From Daldinia sp. FL1419 (lineage: Eukaryota; Ascomycota; Sordariomycetes; Xylariales; Hypoxylaceae), in the NCBI GenBank assembly GCA_025201765.1, contig MU623388.1:161780-225779 (forward strand): a stretch of DNA of 64,000 nucleotides. The letters run 5' to 3'. The notes under the pieces were generated by a model, which made no database searches, was not told the DNA's origin, and was given only the letters and a program-made list of their open reading frames with translations. Made by a program: the position numbers and the translations under genes. Position 1 is the first letter of the stretch. Each line of letters begins with the position of its first letter. Positions 12,108-24,277 of the stretch are shown here, one piece after another.

Positions 12108-14400
12108 GATTAGTTCAAAGCTTAAGGTGTCTTGAGAGAGAGCAAGGATGTAATTTGATTAATCGTGGGCGAAAGCGTTCCAGCAACGGAGATTTGGGCT
12201 CCGTGTCGTGTATAAGAATGGTATTTTTTCTGACAGGGGAAATGGCGCACCTCGAAGCCCATGCTTGAGAAACGAAATCCCAAAGGCAGACAGCATTTGC
12301 ATAGGCAAGGCGTTTAGGAAAGGATGGACGAAAGGAGGTTTCATTTTCTTGGGGTCAAGCAAGGAGTATCCGAATGGTGCCTGCACTCTATAGTCCGTAA
12401 GAAATAGTTAATGTTCATGATAATTTTACTATCCGAATTCCAGTGGGGAATGCTGATGATGAGCTGCGATGGCTAATGAAGATGTTCTCCTAGTATAATT
12501 CTTCTGGGTTCCCACGTGAAGCTGAATATAGAATAGTACATAGATCTGTCTTGCTTAAGATCTTCAGGTACAACGTTGCAGCACAGCGTACTAGAGTGTT
12601 GTCCTACGTAGCTGTCCTGTATAGCTTATGTAGGTAGGTAGCTATAAATTTATGATGAGGGACGTAGGTGGCTTATAGGTCTTTTATACCAAGAAAAAAA
12701 AAGATCTTTATTGGAGATGCGAAATAGGAGAAAAGCATTTGGGGTTATGGGGTTATGGGGTTATGGACAACACTTCTTGCGTCTACCTCTGCAACTCTCA
12801 ACCAATAATAACGTACCAAAGTTCCATTCATGCAGAATTGGGTGTACTGCTTTTATTGGATGGATTTGATAGTTCTATGGTTCCGTAGATGAGAATGTGG
12901 GAAATCTTGGGTTCACATGCAATCAATGGCTGCGTTATTTAAACACGTATATAAAAGCTATAACTAGGAAGGTTAGTTGAATAATTTATGGTCTTTATTT
13001 ATAAATGATATCTGATAGCTTTATCTGGATTGAATACCTACTTAATTAATATATGTAAGGGGCCTGATGATTGCGAGAAGTCTGTATCACGGTGCAACGT
13101 TCAAAACTTGGTTTATCTCGATAATAAGTTGATATGAAATCTGATGTATTATGTTCAGTTACTTAAGGACCTTAGGTACCTACCTAGTGTACCTATGTAG
13201 GTGCCTATATAAGTTAAAGAATCCAAAGACATCTGCGGATATTTCCGTACGCATAGGTATAGCACGCCTTGTACAATACGCTCAGCTCAGCGGATAGGCT
13301 ACGTCATAGTATTGTCTGACAAAGATTCGTGCAAGAGCGCCCGAACCCCGCCTATCCTGCTAGTGGGCCGATTTAGCCGGGACCTTGCTAGCTTGGAATA
13401 CCGAATGCGGATGGTACGAACCGCCAGCTGGTAACGTATGAAGCTTTTACGTATGGCAGCAGCCAAACGGTACATGCGTAGGGGTAGATCCTAGTCGAAG
13501 CTAAGCCATTTTGGGCTTTTTATGTGAATGAACATTTGAAGAGAATCGGGCACGACAAGCTGGGGGGGAAGTCGCAAAGGTGACGACAACCACATCACTG
13601 TGACTGCCCATCCCTCCAAGCTCTATTCTCTTTTTTTAATTCTTTCTTTCATAATCAAGGGATTTGACCCTATTTTCTTATCGCAAGCCGTCGCTTCAGA
13701 ATTAGACTCTTCGACAAATTCCACTTCAATCGCAGCATTTAGACCTGTAAGTATGAAACCAAATATTCCTACTTTAATACTAGAGCCCAATCGAGGTATA
13801 GTCCAACTTCTTAACGATAAGGGATCCTGAATCGTGTACATCAACCCGATCTTGGACGATTCTTTAAGCTCATCGACTAGTTGACCTTTGATATTGGAGA
13901 CACTCAAACTGTTACAACATTGGACAATTACCAATTACCCGACCTGTAAATTGAATACATGTGCATGACTTCTTTAGACTAACTTGGCAGTTGTTATATA
14001 GGATTAAAAAAGTATTTCTTAACGAAAATAAGAAGGCCAGAGGCGCCGTTTGTTACCACCATACACACTCATATCGGTCACATCGAACTCTATGCACCCC
14101 GCTACAATCTACGAATCTACCTTGTCAGTCGGTGCTACTTAGGCACGCGTCCTAAAGAATCTAGAAGAAGAAAAAAAAAGAAAAAAAAAGGAGAGGTCTA
14201 GGCAAAAGGTACGCTTAAACAATAATAAGTCTTGTAAGACTGAGACCAACCGAAAGCAAGGAGAGGTACTGAATCATTAGTACGGATTGGCCGCCTTTCT
14301 ATTCAATTTTAGTCTTGAACCTTCTTTAATAAGTCACTAAGGTTAAGTATATCCTTCTGACCTGCATCCATGTCTAGGTAGATTTACGTCAACGCTTTCC
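12108..14400. other. Intergenic region, 2.3 kb
   Basis: No gene is supported. It contains a telomere-like G-rich repeat (12741-12766), TAGGTACCTACCTAG motifs near 13173-13205 and A/G-rich runs at 14168-14191. A 76-codon frame at 13600-13830 starts with a hydrophobic segment but has no splice partners or family features; it may be part of a long SLM leader. Confidence 0.55.
12741..12766 (+). repeat. (GGGGTTAT)3 telomere-like repeat
   Basis: Three perfect GGGGTTAT octamers in tandem plus a partial copy, similar but not identical to the fungal telomere repeat TTAGGG. Four G-runs are present. Confidence 0.8.
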
Positions 14401-17195
14401 ATGTCTGCCAAGCCTCCACTCCCTCTGGCTCCGCCTACCATCGAATCCAATATGAATCAACCTACTGCCGCCTTAGATCCCGTGGCATTCCCTACCAACG
14501 GTACCGCAGGTGGCTATTCGAAATCCAATTCCGGCGGTTACTTTACGTACCACCAGCCACAAAGAGCTCCAGTAGATGACGAAACTCTGTCCAACACGCT
14601 AGCGAATTCTCATATCGCACCACCACAGAGTGATACCTACCAAACCGCGAGTCGTCAGCCTAAGTTTACTGAGGAGTGGGATGCGAGTGTGAGGGGTGAT
14701 TCAGTCGTCGACGGTCCAACATCGCAGCCAATATCACAACAGAATAATTACCAGCATTCCACTATGCAACGATCCAACTCGATATCTTCGCGACCCGAAG
14801 TACTTACTACCGGCGATGGCGCAAGTACACACGCCATATCTCTATCGAGGGGGAATACCCTAAAAAAGAAGAATTCTCTGCGCAGGAGTGGCAGTCTTAA
14901 GCGCAGCAGCAGTCGTAGGAGTATGAAGGCCGGTAGCGTAAGGAGTTTGGCCCTACAAAGTTCTCACGATTCGGACGAAATCCACAGCGCATTCTACTGC
15001 CCCGTACCTACTTCGGGCAGCCCGACAGAAATACTAGCCGAGAGGTTCCAGTGTAGGTTGCGACGTCTTCTACGTCTAATTATCTCGCATGTTTCGTTGT
15101 CGCTAACGCCAATGTGTAGCATGGAGGAAGATTCTTAAGGATCTCATTGCATATTTTAGGGAAATACAATCGCATTACGAGCATCGATCTAAATCGCTTC
15201 TGAAGCTTGCCAACGTATTAAACAATACGTCAACTCCACCTGGCTTTCTTGCAACCGGCGGGTTGGATGATGCCCTCCAGATTCTAAGAGGTCACCATAA
15301 AAATATGATTTTAGAGGCCAACAAAGCCAAGGAAATTGAACAAGACGTCATCTTAGCCCTGACTGGCTTGAGGAGCGATCTCAACCAGAAGATTAAAGAA
15401 ATCAGGAGCCTATCCAGCGATTTTAAGAATTCGGTCGAGAAGGAAATGGAGAGTACTAGGAAGGCCGTCAATGCGCTGCAAGAAGTCCTAGGGCAGAGCG
15501 AACTGGATCCTTCTATGACAACTGGCAAGCAAGATCCCTACCTTCTACGACTTTCGGTAGATCGTCAACTCGAGAGGCAACTGGACGAGGAGAATTATTT
15601 GCACAAGGTAAAATAACTTTTATTCCGCTTGGATAAAGACAAATTCTCACAAAACTATAGGCATACCTGAACCTCGAGTCGTCAGGTAGAGAGCTTGAGT
15701 CGATTGTTGTCGGCGAGATCCAAAAGTCGTACAACGCGTACATGGGTATTATGAAGCGGGAAGCAGACGCAGCATACAACGCCATTGACGAACTCCGTGC
15801 CGGTCCCATTTCGATGCCTAAAGATCACGAGTGGATTACTTTCATTCAGAGGGACTCGCAATTTGTCGACCCCGATGTGCCGCTACGTTCTGCCGAACAT
15901 ATCCATTACCCAGGCCGAGATCATTTCGCTTGCCAGGAAATACGCGCCGGTCTACTTGAGCGCAAGAGTAAATACCTAAAGAGTTATACGGCTGGATGGT
16001 GAGGTGCTCCTTTTTGGACGCTTGAACTGAGTTAGCTAACATGATGTATAGGTATGTATTATCACCGACTCATCTACACGAGTTTAAATCGGCCGACAAA
16101 ACTCAAGCGCCTGTTATGTCTTTGTATCTTCCCGAGCAAAAATTAGGCTCGCATTCTACGGAGGGCGGTTCGTCCAACAAATTTATCCTCAAGGGGCGAC
16201 AGACCGGGGCTATGCACCGCGGCCATACCTGGGTATTCCGTGCCGAAAGCCACGATACTATGATGGCTTGGTATGAGGACATCAAGGCTCTTACCGAGAA
16301 GTCTCCCGAGGAGCTTAGCAACTTTGTTCGAGGCCATTCTCGCGCGTACTCTCGAACTTCCCAGCGCACCGCGAGTTCGGATGGTATTATGGATGATGAG
16401 GACGATGAGCCGTTTGCGGTCGACCCAGCTGTCGCTAGCCCAGGTTCTCGACAGGACACTGCGCAGAACAGGCCCGAGCCAGGAGGTCGGTTTCCATCCG
16501 ACATACAAGTGAACGCGCAAAGGGGCTTACAAGTACCACGTTCTCCCAGCAGTGTAGGCTCAGGACTCGTCGGAAGCGAATACGCACTTAGCGGCGCCAA
16601 TGGAGCCATCAACCAGGATCGAGAAGTAACCGCAGCCGCGGGCGCATTACCTGGAAGCGGAATGGGCGAGCCTTATCCCGGAAATCGGGCGTCGCAGTTT
16701 GTTGGCCAGTCCTACGGGAACACCCCAAGCGTGAGATTGGACCAGGCGCACAGCCAAGCAGTAGTTATTGACTATGAAGCGCGAGCAGATGGCATAAACC
16801 CCTATAACGGAGAACCTATCCAACAGCAACAGTTGCAACAACAGCAGAGGGGAATCCCAAGCCGGCCCGTTATCATCCCCGGTCCGTCATCTAACAGCAC
16901 AACGCAGACCCTAGAGACAACCACCAGCCAAGATTCAGGCATACCCAACGCGTACGAGATGGCTACCGATGCCCAGCAAAAATATGTGCCGAGCACGGCA
17001 GCGTATAGCTTACAAGGAAAGGATGTCGGTGTTGGGAACGGATACACGAAGCCGTTGCCCAACCCGGCTACGGGGATGCCATTCGTGAGCCAGAATGGGC
17101 AACCTCGACCGTACGGCGACAGGACGAGTAGCAACCCCCATGTCCCCGGCGAGTACCCGCGGAGCACACCAGGGACTACCCCTAGTGCTTATTAG
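14401..17195 (+). CDS. SLM1: SLM1/2-type PH-domain TORC2 effector
   Basis: Four exons, 14401-15052, 15120-15607, 15661-15998 and 16052-17195, give 873 aa. Residues 1-215 are Ser/Thr/Gln-rich with a basic patch (KKKNSLRRSGSLKRSSSRRS) of kinase-site type. Residues about 215-460 form a coiled, BAR-like helical domain (WRKILKDLIAYFREIQSHYEHRSKSL and beyond). A PH domain follows at about 470-577, starting LLERKSKYLKSYTAGWYVL and ending near HTWVFRAESHDTMMAWYEDI. Slm proteins bind PI(4,5)P2 at the plasma membrane, associate with eisosomes and carry TORC2/calcineurin signals. The tail is disordered, with a short glutamine run near residue 790. The start is the first ATG compatible with this frame; a later Met at codon 18 is possible. 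Confidence 0.88.
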
Positions 17196-17725
17196 GTTTT
17201 ATAGAGGAAGTTGATTAAGCTGCTTGGATAAAACTGATACCCTATCGAAGATTACAGGTGGTCTCGGGGATTCCTGGATCACCAACTGAGGGACAGGTTC
17301 CCGATTCGTCTCGTTTGGACATAGCAAGCACTGCTTTTTTTATTTTTTTTATCTTTTATGTGGTGGACGCCAGAGACAGAGATATGACGGATGGTTAGGA
17401 GTTTGATTGATAACGTCGAATGCTGGAAGTATACCTTTTCCCATTATTTTCTTTTTTTTTTTCTTGCGTGGCGTTGGTTTCTCTCGTTACGCTTTTGTAT
17501 ACCTCAACCGCCAGTTTTTTCTTTTCACAAAAAGGGGGCGGCGGCGGGTAGTCTTTTTTTTTTTTTTTTCTCATTTTCTTATGATGAGATGGGAGATAGG
17601 AGTGGATGGAAAGGGGAAGGGGGAGGATGGATACCTAGGTATTCTTTACGAGTAGAAGTCATGGCGCGCGTGGTTAGGGGCGTGGGGGTTGGAGGTTGGA
17701 GGTTGAAGTAGGGTTGGGGATGAGT

Positions 17726-17812
17726 GAATATGAATATGAATAGGAATATGAATAGGACTATGGAATGTCGATATCGATATCGATATCGATATTGGTATTG
17801 GTATTGGTATAG
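17726..17812 (+). repeat. Compound microsatellite with palindromic ATCGAT units
   Basis: GAATAT/GAATAG hexamers (17726-17756) are followed by four TCGATA units (about 17767-17791), which are self-complementary, and then by TTGGTA hexamers (to about 17811). The three blocks share a 6-nt period. Confidence 0.8.
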
Positions 17813-17910
17813 ATTTACCTGTTATGGTATGGATAGGGGTATACGTTAACTAGGGAATATGAATTCTTTCGTACGCTTCGACCGGATTCTGCGTGACTGG
17901 TGACGGGGCC

Positions 17911-17938
17911 GGGTAGGGGTAGGGGTAAGGGTAAGGGG
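17911..17938 (+). repeat. G-rich (GGGGTA/GGGTAA)n tract, possible G-quadruplex
   Basis: Five runs of three or four G separated by TA or TAA lie within 28 nt. The spacing meets the usual pattern for an intramolecular G-quadruplex, and the units resemble degenerate telomere repeat. Confidence 0.7.
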
Positions 17939-19028
17939 ATGTGTAGTCGGAGGGAAAGAGCGTGTAGGTATTCGGCGCGGAGGAGCTGGCTAGCTCGGGG
18001 TAGATGATGTGCGTCAAAATAAACCCTTCGTGTTCGTTGGGTGTGGTTAGGAGTACGGTGAGGAGGAGGTGGCGTTTGAAGTATTGGAAGTGCATTGTGG
18101 TTGGGGAACCTTACCTAGGTAGGTTGGTAGTTTGAGAGCGACGAAGCGGATGATAAGGTGACCTATGTAGTGGTTTATTTGCCCGGTCTGCACGAGCTGT
18201 CCAGGTAGCAAGTAGCAAGTAGTAAGCTAGCTAGGTATATACCGAATTCCCAACTTGGGAATGGACTACGGGCTTGGCTTACTAGGTGGTAACCTAGTGT
18301 TTGTTGCCACCTAGAGGCTTGTATGTTGTATGTTTTGGGTTGGTTTGCTGCTTGGTGCTTTGAGGAAAGAGGTAGCTGTTGGCTGAGTTGTAATACTATG
18401 ATAGTACGGGTCTTGCTGGCTGGGGGATGTCTTGTTTGGAACTAGTTTCGGGTGAACTTGTAGAGGTGGTGGTTTCACATGATCCTTTGTGAGAACGGAG
18501 CTCTAAATAGGTAGGCGATAGGAAGCTTCTCAGTCCAATGGGTAGAATTTGTACGTAAGGATGTGATGGCAGTTTCCGAACAGAAGATAGCACCACCGAA
18601 TGTCTCAAGAACACATAGTATCAAATATAGCGATGTCGAAGGTATATTTGAACCATAACAAGCTTCTTGTAGGCCAACACATCTTGACATAGTCGATCAA
18701 CAATACAAACCAGCCAACACATTCTCACGATTTGGGCAAGAGTTCAATGCAGTTATATGTAAACAACGTATATTTACAACCAACCGGTAAGCAGCCCAGT
18801 TAGAAATAGCAGAAGCTTTTCGTTTTTTATGCAAAGCATGGAGAAAAGGTAACATTTTTCAAATAATCAGAACTTCCTCGTAACGCCATTCCCGTACCAC
18901 GTGAGAACATTTGAATGACCTGGATGGCCCACTACGACGGGTGTGGTCGTCATTAACACCGTCACCACTGGTCGTGGCGCGTGCCCGGCAGGTGAACAAA
19001 AATCGGGGGGTATATCTTCGCGCCCAGC

Positions 19029-19799
19029 TTAGAATCGACCTCCTCGGCTGAAACCGCCCCGGCCTCTACCACCACCGCCGCCGCCGCCGCCTCTGCTGAA
19101 TCCACCGCTACCCCCTCGACCACCGCCTCCGCGGCCACCACCGAAGCTGCCTCGTCCACCTCTCGACGGGCCTCCCCTACCGCCACCGAATCCGCCACCG
19201 AATCCACCACGGCCGCCTCCTCTTATCGGACCACCTCGCTGTCCGCCACGACCACCGCCACGGCTGGGCTTCTTTACTTTCGGTGCTCCCGGCGGGGGCT
19301 TAGGCCTGGGGAGGAACTTCTCTAGAGGAAGCAGCTTCTCCGAGCCGATGTAGAACTTGTCGCCGGGCTTGAAAGACGTAGCCTGGATGCCTTCGGTAGG
19401 CTTAATAGTGAAGTAGACCTGGTTAATAGGCCCTAGAACCTCGTCGACCTTTCCGACAGCCGTCTTGTTCTCTAGGAAGATCTGCGCGTTGAAGTGCGGC
19501 ACCTTGGGGTTGATGCTTTCGCAAACCATTTCCCCTTCGCAAGCGTGCATGAAGCTTCCCATCTCGAGGATTTGGTCCGGTGGGCCGAAGTCTCGCTGGC
19601 CGAAGCCGCCGCGGCCTATTATAAGAAGTTGTTAGCTTTATTTGATTTATTTTCAAAGAGAAGTCAAGCATCAAAGTTTCAAAAAATAAAAAAATAAAAA
19701 AAAGCAGCACGCACCACCACCACCACCACGGCCACCTCCTCGACCACCACCGAAGCCTCCACCGAAGCCGCCACGTCCGCGCGGCGCTCCTCTCGACAT
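19029..19799 (-). CDS. GAR1: H/ACA snoRNP subunit Gar1
   Basis: Two exons, 19799-19715 and 19615-19029, give 223 aa; the 99 nt intron splits a Gly codon in the N-terminal RGG region. The Gar1 core spans about residues 38-135 (FGPPDQILEMGSFMHACEGE, then VPHFNAQIFLENKTAVGKVDEVLGPINQVYFTI and FKPGDKFYIGSEKLLPLEKFLPRP). It is flanked by RGG/GGFGG tails at 1-34 and 145-223. Gar1 is one of four core proteins of H/ACA snoRNPs, which pseudouridylate rRNA and snRNA in the nucleolus; it binds Cbf5 and aids substrate turnover. The C-terminal tail is coded by a GC-rich triplet-like repeat, which makes a long open frame on the opposite strand (not a gene). Confidence 0.95.
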
Positions 19800-22700
19800 A
19801 GTGACGTGCGTTACGAGGTCAATTGGCCTCTAAGGTATCGTATAGTTTCCGGTGGTGTTGGCTGTCGATCGTGTTTCCGCGAATTGGAGAAAATTATTAT
19901 AAAAAAGTTCGAAGCTTTCCGACCTCGAATAATTTTGCTGGAGCTAAACTTCTAAGGTTAAGTTGCTTTAGCACCCGCAACTTTTTTTCTCGGTCGGAAA
20001 AACGTGCACGGATGATAAGACTTTATCGATAGGAGGTAACTTACTAAACAACTGATAAGGACTTCGATATTGGATTCAGGCAGAAGACTGCAGGATTAGG
20101 TAATTCGACGCAATACCACCTCGACTGCGGCAGCGCTACCCTGGCCGCTTACCTAATGCATGATAACTCTGTCATGTAGGTACTAACCTAGTTACTTCTT
20201 ACATGAGGAGATACAATACCTAACTACTAGCAAATAACATCGACGAAGTAACGTGCAACTTGCACCACCACAAATCAACGTAATTCATACCTTAATCGTA
20301 GGACTTGGGAGGACAGACACTCCGGATTGGATCACTTGCTCAATATTCCAATCCTCCAATTTTGCCCGAAACGACTTGTTTTGATCTGGGACCAATAAGA
20401 CCGCAAATGTCGCCCAAACCCGCTAAGGTCGTCCTACCACAACAGAAAGCCACGTCCTCAAATTCTCGGTAATGAATGTATAAGGATAGCAATCCTTTCG
20501 GGAACAATACGCCCCGTTTGATTCTTGAGTATTTAAAAGCTTGTTTTTTTTCTGGTACGTGGCCCGAGGGGCTGCGGGTGGCTATGTCGAGGACTTGCTG
20601 CACCCGCCCATCCGATGGCACCATCAAACAGCTTACGAATAACCATGGTGTAGCATCGTCTCCTAGTGGAAGCAGGCTGGAGGCCTCGTCCTGCCTAAGT
20701 CAGTTTGACGACGTGCTGTATAACTGTCTAATAAGCATAAGACCACGGAACTGATCTGGTCTTGGGTAGCTTTGATATGGTATGGTGTTTGTGGTACACG
20801 AGAAAAAGACTCCATGCAAGATATGTATTAGTTTCCTGGCTGCATTGGCTGTCGTGTTACTCCAAAGTTTGCCCAAATAGACGGCCCTTTATTTGCTATT
20901 TGCACCACGGCTTGACAAAGCATCAAGTGATTGATATCATTACCATCGTTATCATGACTAAATTTAGCAGAAAGAAAGGTTCCTTGGCTTCTTCAAACGA
21001 TGCGGGCTGATAGCAAATCTAAGACTGGCATCATCATAAATAATCACCCTAGATCCTCCCGTCAAGAAAAGAAAGATCGTCGACGCTCTTATTAAATCGT
21101 TATGACGTCGTGGAACTGTTCGAGGATGCGGGATGGAATATTTGGATTTTGCCAAGTCACGTTGGCGTTCCTTTCTGCAAGTGTGAAGCTGGAAAAGTGG
21201 GAATGTTCCATGTACGTGCGAGTCGAGATCGGACCCCAACGCAGGTGTCATGCTGGGGATAACTGGTCTTAGCATCATGGCGAGCTGGGATAAAGCTACG
21301 AAAAACGGGGCTTTGTACCGCCGTAGCGAAAACGCATGGGGACCATTATGGTTCCTGCGTAAGGCGGTACAATTCTTCCACTATGAGCGTCGAGCCGAAA
21401 CCTTGGCAAGCCACTAGGTTGACCTAATCCTATTATAGGAGGTGCACCAAGATAGCCTATGCGGTGTATCAGAGCTCCAGATTGTTGCTAATACACCAGT
21501 ACACTAGGTTTACCGTCTACCATCCGTAACTCTTTGGGCCTTAGCCTGGCAGCTGCCTGGTAGCTCCTCGAGGGCAATACGGCGTAATGAACAAGGTATT
21601 GATGAGTGTTATCAGTTGCCGACGCCTTGGTTATAGATCTATGGGTTCTATAGGTACTTATTAATAAAAGATAACAGTACGTAAGTTGAATAGGTCATAA
21701 AATCCCCGTAATATATGTGCATCTTTTTTCTTTTTCTTTTTCTTTTTCTTTTTCTTTTTTTTAACGAGAAGTCGTTCTGAGGAAAAATAAAGCGGCTCGC
21801 TTGTATTCCCGCGTTGCATAGCATAGCATACAAGTCTCAGGAAAATACATTTGCAAAAGGGTTTCCATAAGCCACAAGATGATCGCCACAACTAGATTAT
21901 CACGAGTCGGTTAGACATGGTTGCTACGGGATAATCGAATCGGCTTTAGAACCCGTTTTTCTTCAAAAGCCGACTGATGAAATTCATTGCGATGAATTGG
22001 AAAGAGTGGACAACTGCGTTGGTCCTCCGATAAAACCCTTATCCATTTAATCGGGTAGTTATTCCACGAAATACTGTCGCTTGTAAGCGTAGGGCTGGCT
22101 TTTTACGACATGCCAGCTTATCGGTAACTAACCGAATCTCCAGCAAAGCTGGTCTGAAGATTATCTTTTCCTTCTTCTTGTCTCGGCGTTCTTCAGCGGC
22201 TTGGCAGATGTAATCCTTATTTCAACGCTCTAGACCCGCGGCTCTGTCTGGTATCAGATGCTTATGAGTCCACCTGCGGCACAGTAGATTGTACTTTCAC
22301 ACGAGCAAGGTCTAAGACGGACAAATTGTCGCACTCGCGTTGTTCACCCCCAATGTTATAAGCTGACAGAATAAATTATGCGGCCGCACGTGTCCTTGCT
22401 TGCGGTCGACGGGGTCGAAGTGGTTCGAAGTGGACACAGCCACTATCGTGTTCTAGGCACCGACATTTGTGAATTGTTGGAAGATGTCGGATTCCGCGAT
22501 CAACATCGTCTACTCCTATTTAACGCCGATCAGAGTAGATCGGAGTAGATCACGGTGGAAGGATGCGGTAATGAGTAATGAGCGCAGTCTAGAAGCTCGA
22601 GAAACTTAAATAGCATAATAATAGTTGATAAACTTGGGGATTCGATCAGGTATTTTAGATATTTTAGTCGTTCTGGCGTAAGTCGGGATAAATTAGCACA

Positions 22701-24277
22701 TGGACTTATATCGGTAGCGCATCCAGGCGCGTTGTATGGGGCGTTCCTGGTGGGTAGCACCCGAGCGAACCCGGATATTTGCTCTAAATTCTACCAAGCG
22801 TAGCGTAGCTGAATAGACGAATGTGGATGGTCGTCTGGCGTAATGTAACTTTCGACCCCTCCGGTCCTACTGACCCTAGTAACCTAGATCCTGGTAAAAA
22901 TGATAGATGATATGCAAATGTCGAAGGTGCTATGTTGTATCTTGGCTATATCGTGTTTGCTCCGTCCAATCTGATTTATCAATGGGATTTTCGAAGCAGA
23001 TGATAGGCTATCGCTATACGAGATGGTCGAAAAATCAAAACTACTCAATCCTTTAGATCACGGTCTGGACCACGATGGTATCAACTCCAGAGAATAGCTC
23101 TGGTAGAAAGGTATCGTCAAGTGTCTGATTGTTCTATTCGTAAAGCTAAGACATTGTAGCGATACACAACATCCACACGTACCTACATACAGGTGTTGGT
23201 AGATCATCAGTTGGATTGAAAGGGATGGAGGAAACGGATTGGACGGGAAAAAAAAGGTATAAAGGGATTTGCAGATTACATAACATAATATCCACTTATA
23301 ACTTGACAGGCTTTAGGATGTTGATATACGTATATATGAGGTAGATACATCCAGCCCAACCTTAATACCTATACGTACACAGGTACCTATGCAGTGCGAC
23401 TCTAGGTACCAATTTGGAACTTAGGTTAATAGGTACTAGTCAACTAGTATATAATTATGGCGAATCGAGGGAGAAGAAGGGGCGAGTACGGGAATACAGA
23501 TCCATGTAATGAAGTGGGACTAAATGGATACTTTTTTTTTTGAAGTGGGACTGGAAAGAACCGTGATGTTCACTGGAGATCCCCTTAACTTTAAAATCTA
23601 AACTGCTACCATAGGTACTGCCATAGTTACCATAATTGCTATAATTGTTAAAGTATTGTACCTTGGGATATTATGCATTTCTTTAGTAGCATCCCGTGAA
23701 CTGCCTAAGCATGCAAAGAGGAAATACCTAGGCTGCTAGGTTAGGTTAGTTATCTCTTACAACATTGAACCGCTAGATTGTACCAACCAAAAAAAAAGGT
23801 CCTACCCTTCTCTATACCTTCTTCCTATTCTACCCATTCTACCCATTTCCAACAACGGAGGTAATTATCAGTTAACTGCCTGAATTGCTACTATATTTTA
23901 TCGCCCCTCCCATTTACTAATATCCCCCACTGGGGTTATCTCTGTTCTTTCTTTTCTTTTTTCGTCGCTACTCGATCGCTGCCAAGGACCCTTTCTCTCA
24001 TAATATGACCTTTTCGTTAACATCATTGTCGTCGACGTCGCTTTTGTGGACTTGACATTGATGATAACGTCTACATGTCTCGGCGTTAAATATCCTACGA
24101 CACGTTCGAGAAATATTGTCGAAGCCGATATTTGCGCATTTTAGTAGCGTTGAGGCGACAAATTTTCAACGTACTGCGTAGGCTTATAGGATAGAATTAT
24201 ATCCTATTGACATTGAAGCTTGGCAATATCAATACCCTGACATTCTCGAGCGCGTTTCGCACGAGTTAAATTCCAAA
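19800..24277. other. Gene-poor region, 4.5 kb
   Basis: I find no gene, RNA gene or recognisable transposon. Frames of up to about 100 codons (20340-20627 and 20964-21278, both minus) show no family motifs. It contains a (CTTTTT)n tract, a repeated GAGTAGATC motif near 22525-22550 and several TACCTAGGTA-type motifs (23383-23410, 23726-23750). The last 200-300 nt before 24278 are pyrimidine-rich and probably hold the promoter of the next gene. Confidence 0.5.
21723..21763 (+). repeat. (CTTTTT)n microsatellite
   Basis: About five CTTTTT units flanked by longer T-runs. Confidence 0.85.

Larger units (their letters stand above)
17196..19028. other. Convergent intergenic region rich in simple sequence
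   Basis: Lies between the 3' ends of SLM1 and GAR1. It holds T-rich runs (17335-17350, 17450-17465, 17551-17571), a compound microsatellite at 17726-17812, a G-rich tract at 17911-17938 and TACCTAGGTA motifs at about 17629 and 18111. No gene is supported. Confidence 0.65.

Noticed and set aside
13600..13830. Possible small secreted protein
   Set aside because: Hydrophobic start, but no cleavage-site pattern, cysteine pattern or homologous feature; more likely SLM1 leader or chance.
17911..17938. Chromosome end
   Set aside because: The repeat is short, degenerate and flanked by unique sequence and genes on both sides.
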